From NCBI GenBank assembly GCA_038380435.1, contig JAWZYU010000005.1, forward strand, positions 41,562,001 through 41,626,000: a stretch of 64,000 nt of DNA, in the 5' to 3' direction. The stretch is from Ryuthela nishihirai (Eukaryota > Arthropoda > Arachnida > Araneae > Heptathelidae). Shown one piece after another: positions 23,493 to 33,760 of the stretch (the first letter of the stretch is position 1; every line of letters begins with the position of its first letter). A program made the translations under genes and the position numbers. The notes under the pieces were generated by a model. The model did not search any database and had not been told where the DNA came from. It was given only the letters and a program-made list of their open reading frames with translations.

Positions 23493-23760
23493 TAGTTTTA
23501 CTCCAATGTTTATTTTTCTGTATGTTTAACTCAGGTCACTTACACCTGGGTTACTTTTATATTTATAACATATTTATACAGTTGTTTCTTATTGTTGACT
23601 ATGTTTCCTTTTATTGTTTTACATTTTGTATGTGTTTGTAGTTTATTTTAAAGCTTGGTTTAGGGTCTTATGACTTTTATCTTTTATTTGGACATTCGTT
23701 TGACACATTATAGCCTGAGATGCTAATGCGCCAGTACATCCTAAACAGCCAACCAACCAA

Positions 23761-23778
23761 CGTTTTGCAACTGCCCTT
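23761..23778. repeat. Target-site duplication, I-like copy 2, right
   Basis: CGTTTTGCAACTGCCCTT; see 17152-17169. Confidence 0.85.
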
Positions 23779-24175
23779 ATTGGATGGTTTTACTACATCC
23801 CTTCCAAGCACAAATATTGTTTCCTTACAATGACAATAGATAGCCCTGTTGCAATTTGCTTTTGATATGCCTGTGTATAAGACATAGACCCTTTATTTAA
23901 ATGTATGTACTAAAACAAAATCTAAAGCTAATGTTTAATAATTTTTTGATTTATACCCTACTTTTAGGTGTCTGTCCTGGGGGGTGCTGTAGCATTGATA
24001 GTTCATATTAAAACATTGATACTGCAATACCTCAGTAGTATTTGATAGCTTGAAATTAACAAAACTGAAGCAGTTGCAGTTTGTCAAGGTATGCAAAATG
24101 AGGCGTGGTCCACTTCTTATTTTTAATATGCAACCAACAAAGAATAATAAATAATTGAACCACAGTGACTGTAAG
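23779..24175. other. Intron, nothing recognised
   Basis: AT-rich sequence between I-like copy 2 and inverted repeat IR1. Confidence 0.4.
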
Positions 24176-25773
24176 TATCTATTTAATCCACGATTAAATC
24201 TGTATTACATTAAAAAGCTCTTTAAAATTCAACACAAGGATGGGGGTGTGCTTAACAAACTTTTACAGATCAAGCTTTACTGTTAGGCCCCTTTGGCCTT
24301 AATTTAGCTTTATCATTGCTTTGTTTTGACATAATATATGATTATCGTATCTCATATTATTATCCTTTACCACATTATGGAGGTAATCTAAAGAATGATA
24401 AAATATAATTACAGACTCCATCTTGGCTAGTACAGTGGCTAGGAAAAAATCTTTGCTTGATGTTGTAAGTAGCTTTTAGGAAGAATAACCTTTGCTTGAT
24501 TTTGATGTCAGCATTAGGATATTTGCTGTTGTATATTATTTCTTTTTTCTTTCCAAGCCTACTAGTCCTTATGTAATGCACATCATGATGTTCAAATGTT
24601 GACATAGTAGATGTAGCAAGATGTTGCAGCGTTGATTGCAGAAAACACTTTAAGCCACTTGATGTCAGTCCTGTCATTATCTATCAGTAGATGCCAGCTG
24701 ATAAGCACTTAACAGGTCTTATTTTCAATCTTCATCTACTAACATTGTTGTTTAAAGTTGTGCATAAACTGGCACTGACTGTCAACATAATGCACAGCAC
24801 CCAAACTTATGTGAGTTGTTTAAAAATTTGAAACCTTTAAAAAACATTAATGCTTAACTTATTAGAACATTAAAAAAGTTAACTCCTTGACATCATGGGA
24901 GCAACGCATTTCGCCAACTCACGTTCCCTTTGGCATCCTCAAGCTCAACTCTTCGTAATGATTTCACCGGCCTTTTATACGCATCTTGCTTAGGTGTCTT
25001 GAGTCGTGCTGTGACGTAATAGAGTTACTCCTTAACATCCTTAATGTCCTTAATAATTCCTAATATAATCCTTAATGTTTTAATAAGTTAAGCATTAATG
25101 TTTTTTAAAGGCTTTAAAATTTTTAAACAACTTGCATAAGTTTGGGTACTGTGCATTATATTGACAATCCATGCCAGTTCATGCACAACTTTAAACAACA
25201 ATATTAGTAGATGAAGATTGAAAATAAGACCTGTTAACTGCTTATCAGCTGGCATCTACTGATAGATAATATGACAGGACTGACATCAAGTGACTTAAAG
25301 TGTTTTCTGCAATCAATGCTGCAACATCAAGTTTCATCTACTACTTCAACATTCGAACATCACGATGTGCATTACATAAGGACTAGTAAGCTTGGAAAGA
25401 AAAAGGAAATAATATACAACAGTGAATATCCTAATGCTGACATCAAAATCAAGCAAAGGTTATTCTTCCTAAAAGCTACTTACAACATCAAGCAAGATTT
25501 CTTCAAAGTCACTGTACTAGCCAAGATGAACTCTGATAATTATATTTTATCATTCTCTAGATTACCTTTATAATGTGGTAAAAGATAATAATATGAGATA
25601 CGATAATCATACATTATGTCAAAACAAAGCAATGATAAAGCTAAAATTTAAGCCCAAAGGGGCCTAACAGTAAAGCTTGATCTGTAAAAGTTTGTTAAGT
25701 ACACCACATCCTAGTGTTGAATTTTAAATAACTTTTTATTGTAATACAGATTTAATCATGGAATAAATAGATA
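24176..25773. repeat. Long inverted repeat IR1
   Basis: Left arm (24176-24873) and right arm (25072-25773) are inverted copies of about 700 bases with a spacer of about 200 bases. Each arm holds a 100-codon frame reading outward from the centre: 24677-24375 on minus and 25271-25573 on plus, both beginning MTGLTSS and sharing HHDVHYIRTS and YPNADIKIKQRLFFLKATYN. I do not recognise this protein. The spacer holds a hammerhead-like motif. The architecture matches IR2; a PLE or other retroelement origin is inferred. Confidence 0.75.
24899..24946 (-). ncRNA. Hammerhead-like motif in IR1 spacer
   Basis: Minus strand in order: GAGC, TTGAGGA, T, GCCAA, 12-base loop, TTGGC, GAAA, TGCGTT, GCTC. Stem I (GAGC/GCTC) and stem II (GCCAA/TTGGC) are perfect and GAAA is in place. 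The core reads TTGAGGA where CTGANGA is required, so the conserved C3 is changed. Stem III would be one or two pairs. Probably a decayed type I hammerhead. Confidence 0.5.
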
Positions 25774-25887
25774 GGAAAGAATTAACATGAGAGAAGACAT
25801 TAGTAAGCAATGGAATTTTGATTTTCTCTTCAACTGGCAGAGATAGCATTTTTTTTTAATGAGGCAAGCTACCTTTGGTTTTTAATG

Positions 25888-25962
25888 GTGTGGAAGTGGC
25901 TGATTTGGTAGCATGCCAGACTCATAATCTGCAGTTCCAGGTTTGAGTGCAGACCCCTCTTT
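25888..25962 (+). repeat. tRNA-Met-like sequence (pseudo-tRNA or SINE head)
   Basis: Contains an A-box-like TGGCTGATTTGG, an anticodon-arm-like CAGACTCATAATCTG with CAT at the anticodon position, and a B-box-like GGTTTGAGTGC. The T stem and acceptor stem do not pair, so it is not a working tRNA. No second copy was seen in the window. Confidence 0.55.
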
Positions 25963-26305
25963 CCCAGATATACATACACACAAACAAAAATGTGTTCTCC
26001 ACACTTGTGTATGATGTGGTATTTGAAGCTATTGAAGAAAAATAAAATCTTACAGTTAGCACCCCACCTAAAAAAAATTCCTGGTTCAGCATCTTCTAAA
26101 ACAATTTATTCAGCTTCAGCATCTCTGCAAAAAACAAATTCAGAATATGTTCCAGACTATCTTCACTACCCATTGCCATGGATAATAGGCTTATATGTAC
26201 AACTTCTCCACTTTCATCCTAAATTAATCTTTTGATGTGCACATTTTTTAAATGTATCTCATGGTTTCTTTTATATATAATTTTAACTTTTGTCTTAATT
26301 TTCAG
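25963..26305. other. Intron 5' of CPT1 exon 2
   Basis: No repeat recognised. It ends with TTAATTTTCAG, a good acceptor. Confidence 0.5.
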
Positions 26306-26381
26306 AGTTACGTGGGCCAAAGTGAGGGAGAGTTATTTCTCAAAAGGGGTAAACAAAATATCATTGGATGCTATAGAAAAG
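26306..26381 (+). CDS. CPT1: CPT1 internal exon 2 in window
   Basis: 76 bases between TTTTCAG and GTATTG. The first base completes the Arg codon begun in the exon ending at 13338; the rest reads VTWAKVRESYFSKG then VNKISLDAIEK and ends in phase 0. The W-A-K-x-R-x-x-Y-F and NKxSLDAIEK pattern is the CPT1 signature ahead of the AAFFV block. Distance to the previous exon is 12,967 bases, all intron filled with repeats. The donor GTATTG is weaker than the other two. Confidence 0.93.
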
Positions 26382-26525
26382 GTATTGTGTGATATTTGTT
26401 TTTGTTGTAACAATGTACTTTAAAATAATTACTGATGTTACACTAAACATCCAATTTGTTTCATTTGATTCGCTTGGTTGTGACAGATAAAATTAAATCA
26501 GGTCTTAAAATATAGATAATTCATT

Positions 26526-26650
26526 TAACCCAGTGTCCAGCCTGAAAAAGGCTGAAAAATAACCAGGCTATTTTTTCTTTATGTACAGCCAAAAAGAAAG
26601 AAATAAAACATTTTTTTGACAAATAACCAAATAACTAATGAAAGGAATTC
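26526..26650 (+). mobile_element. piggyBac-like terminal fragment
   Basis: Begins TTTAACCCAGTGTCCAGCC and shares AACCAAATAACTAATGAAAGG-type sequence with 45739-45860. The family border TTAACCC suggests a piggyBac-like end. It is cut at 26650 by RTE copy A. Confidence 0.45.
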
Positions 26651-28475
26651 ATCATCATCCTCAAGCAGCCATGGCTACGGAGGTCCAACCAGGCAATGCA
26701 GTTTAGTTCTCCAAGCATATCTCCCCTGAGCTACATCTGCTGCATCTGGCCACTGCACACCAATTCTAACAAGTTCCTGTTTGACATTATCTGCCAACTA
26801 CACCCTAGGTCCCCCCCCCCCCCCCTCTCTTTCTGAGGCCTTTAGTCACACTTTCCATAACTCTATTCACCAATCTATAATTATCCATACAGACATGACC
26901 AAACCAACAGTCTCTCTCTGCACAATATGCTGCTTAAAGAAGGTTACTGACTCCTTTGCCTAACCTCATCATTACTTAGAAAGTTGAACCACCTAATGCC
27001 CAAGGTACTGCATAAGCATCTAGTTTCCTGTTATCTTGTTTACAAAGCATCCAATTTTCATTCCCATAACTAACCCTAGAAAGAACCAACTATTACAGTC
27101 TAATTTTAGTCTTATGCACCTATTTCTCAACACTCTCCATAAATTCTTAAAAGTCCCAGCAGTAATCCCTATTCATCTGTTAGTCTCATGCTGCACATCA
27201 CCACTATCTGTTACATAGCTCCCAAGATAATTAAACCATGACACGTGCTCAACACTGCAACCATTCAGATTAACTGAATCACAGCCTGCCTGACCAATTT
27301 TCATCACTTTAATTTTCTCTCTGTTTATAACCAAACCTACTGGTCTACCAGTCTCATCAACAGCTGGAATGAAAGAGTTCATCTCATCAACATCATTTAC
27401 CAAAAGGGCTAAATCATCAGCATAATCTAAATCAGAAATTTTTGTATCTCCAGGCCATTTAAGGCCAAAATCTTTCCCTTGCAGTGAATTTCGCATAACA
27501 TAATCAATAACCAAACTAAAGAGAAAAGGAGACAAAATGCACCCTTGTCGAACACCAGAAGTAATGCTAAACCAATTGCTACAAGACTTAACAACTCTCA
27601 CACACGACTCAGTGTTATTATAGAGAGCTTTCATTATGTTAACTAACTTGTCTGGTATACCATATGATCTCGCAATCAACCACAAATTGTGATGATCAAC
27701 AGAGTCAGAAGCCTTTTTGAAATCAACATGGCCAGCAACCAAAGGTTTCTGAAACTCTAGACATTTCTCAAGATTATCCTTAAGTGAAAATATCTGATCC
27801 ACACATCCCCTACCACTTCTGAATCCACATTGCTCGTCATACAATTGCCTGTCAACCAGATTCTTAATTCTATTAAGCACAATCATGCAAAGAATTTTTT
27901 CTGGAACTGAGAGCAGGCTGATACCCTTATAGTTATTACAAGAACTGCGATTACCTTTTTTGAAAATAGGGATAATAATAGCTCTGGTAAAATTTTCAGG
28001 GACCATGCCTTTATCATAAAAGATATTTAAAATTTCAGTCATCTAAGTGGTAACCGAAACATTCCCAGATCTGAGCATTTCTGTAGTAATTTCCTCTGTC
28101 CCTTGGGATTTATGAAGTTTAAGTTTAGAAATAGCCAAAATAACTTCAGATTGTGTTATAGGTCCAACATTAAAGCCAGTAATGCATCTATCATCATTAC
28201 AAACGATGGGAGTAAAACTAACCACATTGTTTAGAACATCACTGAAATGCTCAGCCCACCTAGCCATGACAGAATCCTCACCTTCTATAACCTTACCTTG
28301 TTTATCCTTCAATCCCTGTATACCTGTTCGTTTTCTACCACACAAAACATTAACTATCTGGTACAGCTCTCTGCTGTTGTGCTGTCTAACTGCTTTCTCG
28401 GTTTTGTCAGCCAAACCATCAAGCCAAAGATTCTTATCAGCAGCTAACTGATCTTTTACACGTTTTTCTGTTTCA
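26651..28475 (-). mobile_element. RTE-like LINE, copy A (5'-truncated)
   Basis: A non-LTR element on the minus strand without RNase H. Its 3' end (at 26651) is a GATGATGATG-type trinucleotide tail after a conserved TTGAGGATG block. RT frames are at 28501-28043 and 28042-27173. Size, single-ORF layout and simple 3' tail suit the RTE clade, but CR1/L2-type cannot be excluded. The 5' end (endonuclease) is missing. Confidence 0.8.
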
Positions 28476-28501
28476 TTTTTAACTTTGGTTGAGAGGAACA
28501 T
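27173..28501 (-). pseudogene. Reverse transcriptase of RTE-like copy A
   Basis: Two minus-strand frames separated by one stop (after VSVTT, at 28043-28045). The first holds the linker (LCGRKRTGIQGLKDKQGK, MARWAEHFSDVLN). The second holds RT blocks in order: IPIFKKGNRSSCNNYKGISL, GFRSGRGCVDQIFSL, VDFKKASDSVDHHNLW, SGVRQGCILSPFLF and DYADDLALL. The catalytic pair is the DD of YADD. The rest, to about 26760, is frameshifted. In copy D the same join reads straight through apart from the same stop. Confidence 0.85.
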
Positions 28502-28829
28502 GCTCTTTTATCTTTCTATTACATTGAAATCTTATTTGGGGCAACATAGCCTTTGTTGCCCTTGCACCATAAAACTGGAAGAAATAATAACTTCTTCCCT
28601 TCTTTACATTGGAGGTCAAGGACAGCCCATATTTAGCAGTCATCACCCTATGGTCTGTAATATATCCATGGAAGACCTTGTGACCCTTCATGTGTCTCAC
28701 AGTGGGGCTAGATCTGACTGATTAGTGTGGCTTTGCACTCTTTTGTGTCTTAGACCTTCCCTCAGTCATTCAGGAGCTATTAATGTTTCAGTGGCTGAAA
28801 TGATGGATGGTATTATCCATGCAGATGTA
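28500..28829 (+). mobile_element. Decayed I-like fragments, left of Tc1
   Basis: 28530-28567 resembles the I-like 3' end (AGCCTTTGTTGCCCTTGC against AACCTTTGTTGCTCTTGC in copy 3). From 28590 the sequence follows the ORF2 endonuclease end (TTTACATTGGAGGTCAAGG, then equivalents of copy 1 3225-3450) until the Tc1 insertion at 28830. Confidence 0.65.
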
Positions 28830-30237
28830 CACTCCATGAGATTGACATTGCCCCACCCAGAAGGAGTGAGGGGATAGGGGTAAAATGTAGCACACACATA
28901 TCAATGCATATTGGCATACCATGATTTAATTTGCAGCGACTTGCAGCAGTTAGAAAATGAGATAATGCAGCACAATGTGACTGCCTCAGTAGGTGGTTGC
29001 ACCGCTGTGAACAGAAATACAGGCAGCAATACGGCGTGGCATGGAGTCATACAGTGAACGGATATGGTCCTGAGGAATTGCACACCAAGCAACGTTGACT
29101 TGTTCCCATAATTCAATGAGATTCCATGCTGGCTGGTGAGAGGATTGCACACGTTGTCCAATGTGGCACCACAGATTTTCTATTGGACATAAATCTGGAG
29201 ATTGTGCTGGCCATGGCAATACTTGAACAGGTTGCAAACATTGTCTGGAGACCTTAGCAGTGTACACAAGTGTTGTCATGCTGGAAAATGAGCTGCTGCA
29301 TACCTCCCAGGAACAGTAATAAAACGGGATGCAGAACCATGCTAATGTATCATGCAGCTCTCAGTGTTCCTGTGATGTGGACAAGAAGTGACCTGCTGTC
29401 ATATCGAATAGCACCCCATACCATTATGCCTGGTTGATGATGGTGTGCCAGTCGTGAACAAAAGCTGCATCTGTCCTCTCACCAGATTGTTGTCATACAT
29501 GGACCCATTGATCATCAGCACCCAGACAGAAACAGGATTCATCATTAAACACAACAGTGTTCCATTTGTGGCCCCAGTTCAGATGACTGCTGCAATGGTT
29601 TGCAGTCAATGGCAGTCGACGTAATGGTTGCCTAGAGCGCTGGTGTGCCTCATGCAACATTCAGTTTACCATTCGGGTCTTTATGGGGATGTCCATGGCT
29701 GCTGACACAGCCTGTTGAATATTGTCTGCAGTGCTCTGTCGGTGATGAACGAGCATTTCGAACAATGCTCCTATCAAGCTGTGCTAACTTCTGTCGAACA
29801 TCACCACTCCCTCTGCAACACATGCTAGAATTTTAATTTCGCTACTGCTGCCAACAGCGTCCAACAATTCATGCATCCTGTGAACATGCGCAGCTACACG
29901 ATGTGTAGTCCATCCAGCTTCACATAGGCCTATAATTCTTCCTCTCTCAAAAGCATCCAAATGGTTATTAAACCTGCCAACGGTGTGTACCAGCATTTTT
30001 GGCCTTCACTGAACAGTTTCCAAGTGGAACTACCTAATCTCAACCATTCACACCACTTCCACCTGCATAAACAATACCATTACTGTTCCTTCTTGCACCT
30101 TTTATCTCTTGAGCCACACACGTCGTTGGCTCTGGATTATCATCATTTTCATATCTCAACTGTGCACACCCATCCTTCTATTTGCATTTTTGTATGACAT
30201 ATCCTTCTGGGTGGGCCAGTTTCAATGTCGAGCAGTG
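28830..30237 (-). mobile_element. Tc1-like DNA transposon, complete length
   Basis: 1,408 bases with TA on both sides (28828-28829, 30238-30239). Ends begin CACTCCATGAGATTGACATT and CACTGCTCGACATTGAAACT and both reach CCCACCCAGAAGGA, so inverted repeats of about 35 bases are visible. It holds a broken minus-strand transposase. It sits inside a decayed I-like copy: I-like sequence stops at 28829 and another I-like piece resumes at 30238. Confidence 0.9.
28900..29996 (-). pseudogene. Tc1 transposase (DD34E type), broken
   Basis: N-terminal helix-turn-helix at 29996-29880 reads HLDAFERGRIIGLCEAGWTT and HRVAAHVH. First catalytic Asp lies in VVFNDESCFCLGADDQW (about 29550), the second in FQHD-like FSSMTT/QHDNT context near 29290, and the third acidic residue in SPDLCPIENLW near 29185. 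The C-terminus MPRRIAACISVHSGATTY ends near 28986. Several frameshifts and stops make it inactive. All three catalytic sites are still recognisable. Confidence 0.85.
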
Positions 30238-30430
30238 TATCTACCATACCACAGACTTTGACACAGTTTCCTTGCTTCCTGTCTTTTACAGACTGATGAT
30301 GAACAGAAGAGTGAGTTTTGTGACCTCATTTTAATTATTAAGCATATTTTAATTGTATTCCCTTTACCCTCAAATGTTTTGACTTTCATAATTTTATGTT
30401 TATGTCTTAACACTTATTTTAACTAGTTGG
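30238..30430 (+). mobile_element. Decayed I-like fragment, right of Tc1
   Basis: GAGTTTTGTGACCTCATTTT at 30311 matches the terminal CCHC region of copy 1 near 6157. Together with 28590-28829 it is an I-like copy that lost its RT before or after the Tc1 insertion. Confidence 0.65.
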
Positions 30431-31258
30431 GCAATGCCAATTGTGCCCTGGAATAATTTGTCTCAAGAAGATCAGTTTTTTATCTAGATACTGGTTTTTT
30501 GAAAAGGGTTCACTTGAAAAGGTGTTTCCTGAAGTTCCTACCAGTATGGGTGACCTTAGCATTAGGAAAATGGGTCTTTGCACCATGTCTATGATTAGAG
30601 GGCAGTTTGATATTGTTGGCCCTATCTTTCCCAATAAACCTAGTTTCTTTAAAAATCCTACAAATCATTTTCTCTTTTCAGTTACATCGAACATGAGGAC
30701 ATTGCATAGAGATTATTCCTCTTGCCATCAGCACACAAGAATTCCGCTGTTTTATAACCTGGATATTCTTGGTTTGTAAGAGGCCAGATGGACAGATAAA
30801 GGTCAGCACTTAAAAATAATTTTTAATTTCTCTTTTCAGGGAGGAAGGATCATAAACATCCCCAAGATGTAGGTTTGCTTCTCAGTAGATATCTCAGTAA
30901 TGCTCTTCTAGAATATGACTGCATTAACAAAAGATTTCTTAGAGCTAAATTTAAAAGTAAAGACTGGAATGTTACCTGTTGTTATACTCCCACAGAAGAC
31001 TCTGATGATAATAAGAAAGATAGGTTTTACATACAACATAGGATATTTTGAAAATTCTGTTAAGAAACGAAACATTTCCCTTGTGCTAAGTGACTTCAGT
31101 GGTAAAGTTAGTACAGACTCTGACCTATGGGTGGGGGGGTGGGGGTGTTGACCTATGGGTGGGACCCTTTCACATTGGTAGTTCCAATGGCAATGGAGAA
31201 CGCCTTCTACAACAGGTAAGTAAACTTAATGGTTTGGGAATTTCATCAGGTGGTTATA

Positions 31259-32738
31259 CAGGGTGATTCAAAACTCTTGGGCCAAACTTTAAGGGGTGAT
31301 AGAACACACCTAAACAAGCACTTTTTGTCATACATGCAGGGTCGGAACTCAAGCAGTGAACGCTAGGGGTTAGCAGTTACTGTGTCAGGAAATGAAGAAA
31401 CACAAGAATGACAGAAGAGGTTTGAAACAATTGCAGAAATTACGGAACAGAAAGTACAGAATTTCATTGAAGAAATTACAGAAACTGCTCAAAAGAGCAA
31501 CTGCCAACATTAATGCAGGCTTCGCACCTTCGATGTAGTGATTGGTGTACATGGGCGAAAACACCGGGCATTTCTCGTACAGCGGCAGCAGCAATAGAAA
31601 TCCTGGCAACAAGGTCCTCATTGGAATCAATGGGGCTATCATAGATGAGACTTTTCATATGGCCCCATAGGAAAAAGTCCAGACATGAGAGATGGGGCGA
31701 TCGTGGCAGCCAAGCGATGGGACCACCCCGACCAATCCATCGTCATGGAAATGTTGCATCCAAGACGTTCCCACATCCATGCTGAAATGGGGTGGCGCTC
31801 CGTCATGTTGGAACCACATACGTGTTTGAACGTTTGCTGGAACAGGGTTCAGTAATTCTGGCAAACTTCTTGCAAAAATACCAGGTACATTCTCCCTTTC
31901 AGTCGGGCTGGCAGAAGGTATGGGCCAATCAAATGGTCATGGAAGATTCCAGCCCAAACATTTATGGAGAAACGTCACTGGTACAAATGTGGATGTATGG
32001 CATTCAGATTACTGGTAGCCCAGACAAGTGAATTGTGTATTAAAAATGCCCTCATAGTAAAAGGTGCATTTGTCAGTGAATAAGACGTGCATCAAAGTCC
32101 GGTTGTGCTACAGTCTGCTGTAGGAACCACTGTGCAAACGAGACCGATAATCTGCAGGTATCAAGGCATGCACCCTCTGTGCATGGTAGGGGTGTAATCG
32201 TTCGTCTTGTAGAACTCGCCACACCTTCGATTGAGGCACACTTACGGCATGGAAAATTGCTCGTGCTACATTCGGGACGATCTCCAACCCTACGTAGAAT
32301 TTCCTTTGTAACACATGGCATCCTCACACTCCTTGCATGCCCTATATCCTGCAAGCCGCTGACAAAGGAGCCCGTTTCGCACAGATACCGGTGCAAACGC
32401 TGAAAGGTTTTATGATCAGGCATGCGTCCGGTCAGAAAGTGCTCCCAGTACAGTCTTTGGGCTTCTCTCGCATTCCCGTCCACAGCTCCGTACGTGAAAT
32501 GCATGTCTGCCTTCTGATTCGTGAAACAATCCATCTCTTCTGCAATCCATAGTAGAAATGACGACGAGTGCAAAAACCAGAGCTTGTAAGTGTTCACTGG
32601 AAAGCACCTTCTAGCGCTTCACGCTTTGAGTTCCGACCATGCATTGTATGACGAAAAGTGCTTGGTTAGAGAAGGGAATTTTTTAGGAATTGCAAACATA
32701 ATTACCTTAGTTTGGCCCAAGAGTTTTGAATCATCCTG
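31259..32738 (-). mobile_element. Mariner-related transposon with near-perfect ends
   Basis: 1,480 bases flanked by TA (31257-31258, 32739-32740). The termini CAGGGTGATTCAAAACTCTT and CAGGATGATTCAAAACTCTT continue as GGGCCAAACT, giving 30-base inverted repeats with a single mismatch. It encodes a broken minus-strand transposase. It interrupts RTE copy B. Confidence 0.92.
31400..32597 (-). pseudogene. Transposase with DUF4817-type N-terminal domain, broken
   Basis: The 174-codon N-terminal frame (32597-32073) holds ADMHFTYGAVDGNAREAQRL and MPDHKTFQRLHRYLCETGSF, a helix-turn-helix module I recognise from arthropod mariner-related transposases (DUF4817 type). The C-terminal pieces at 31864-31476 give MWFQHDGAPPHFSMDVGT (second catalytic Asp), a CLDFFLWG-type block near 31670 and the tail MKSLIYDSPIDSNEDLVARI. 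Frameshifts separate them. Ends and frames are better kept than in other DNA transposons here, so the insertion is probably fairly young. Confidence 0.8.
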
Positions 32739-33760
32739 TATATTAACAGCAAATGGGCTAGTTCAGTTACGAATACCAGATCTTATAGGGAAATCCATAT
32801 TGGGTCTGACCCAATATGTGATCAAAACAACACGTGATAAAAAGTGTCTTACAACTGAAGCTTAAGAAATGTGTGCTAAGGTTAAGAGAATTTCCTTTAA
32901 CACTGAATCTCTGAAAAATCTAGATAGCCAAAGCATACCATGATCAGTTACTTAGTCATTATGACAGTTATGATTTGCTTAATACTGAAGTAGGGTGAAA
33001 ATGGGACTGTTTTAAGCAGGCTTTTCCTTGAACTAACAATATTCTTTTAAGTAAAAAGGAGTAGCAAGTAAGAAGAGGAAAAATTATTAGAGTGATAAGG
33101 CACTGGAGCTTGTTTTTGAAAGAAGGAACTGCAGGAATAATTTGAATCAGTACTCTAATAGTCCTCAGACAGCATTACAAAGAGCTTAATAAACAAGTAA
33201 AGGATCAGTTAACTGCTGATAAGAATCTTTGGCTTGATAGCTTGGCTGGCAAAGCGGAGGAAGTAGCTAAACAGATAATTAATGTTTTGTTTGGGAAGAA
33301 AAAGACAGGTAACAAGGATTGCAGAATAAATATGGTAAGACTGGTGAAGGTGAGGATTCTGTCATGGCTAGGTGTGTTCTAAACAATGTAGTTAATTCTG
33401 CTCCCGTTGTTTGTAATGAGGATAGATGCATTACAGGCTTTAATGTTGTCCTTATATCATAGTCTGAAGTTAATTTTGCTATTTCTAAACTTAAACTGCA
33501 TAAATCCCTAGGGGTAAATGAAATTACCATTGAAATGCCTAGTGCTGGGAATATTTCTGTTATCACATGGCTAATGATATCCTTATGATAAAGGCATTGT
33601 TCCTAAGGTTTTTTTTTACCAGAGCTATTATAATCACGAGTTTTTAAAAAAAGTGATCACAGTTTTTGTGATAACTACGGGGTGTCAGCCACTTCTGTCC
33701 CAGGTAAAGTTCTTTGCATAATTGTGCTTAATAGAATTAAGAATCTGGTTGATTGGCATT

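Larger units (their letters stand above)
17170..23760 (+). mobile_element. I-like LINE, copy 2
   Basis: Full-length copy of the same family as 666-6605, in the same orientation, with an 18-bp target duplication. It is longer than copy 1 because of a 500-base tandem duplication in ORF1 (units from 18141 and 18641), small repeats near 20180-20270 and an inverted segment in RT (about 21400-21856). It shares the endonuclease TAG (19956-19958) with copy 1. It is more decayed than copy 1 and no frame is usable. Confidence 0.9.

Noticed and set aside
25888..25962. Functional tRNA-Met gene
   Set aside because: Acceptor and T stems do not pair; only the A box, anticodon arm and B box are recognisable.
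27173..28042. Telomerase or host reverse transcriptase
   Set aside because: Motif set (IPIFKKG, GFRSGRGC, YADD) and repeated copies identify a LINE.
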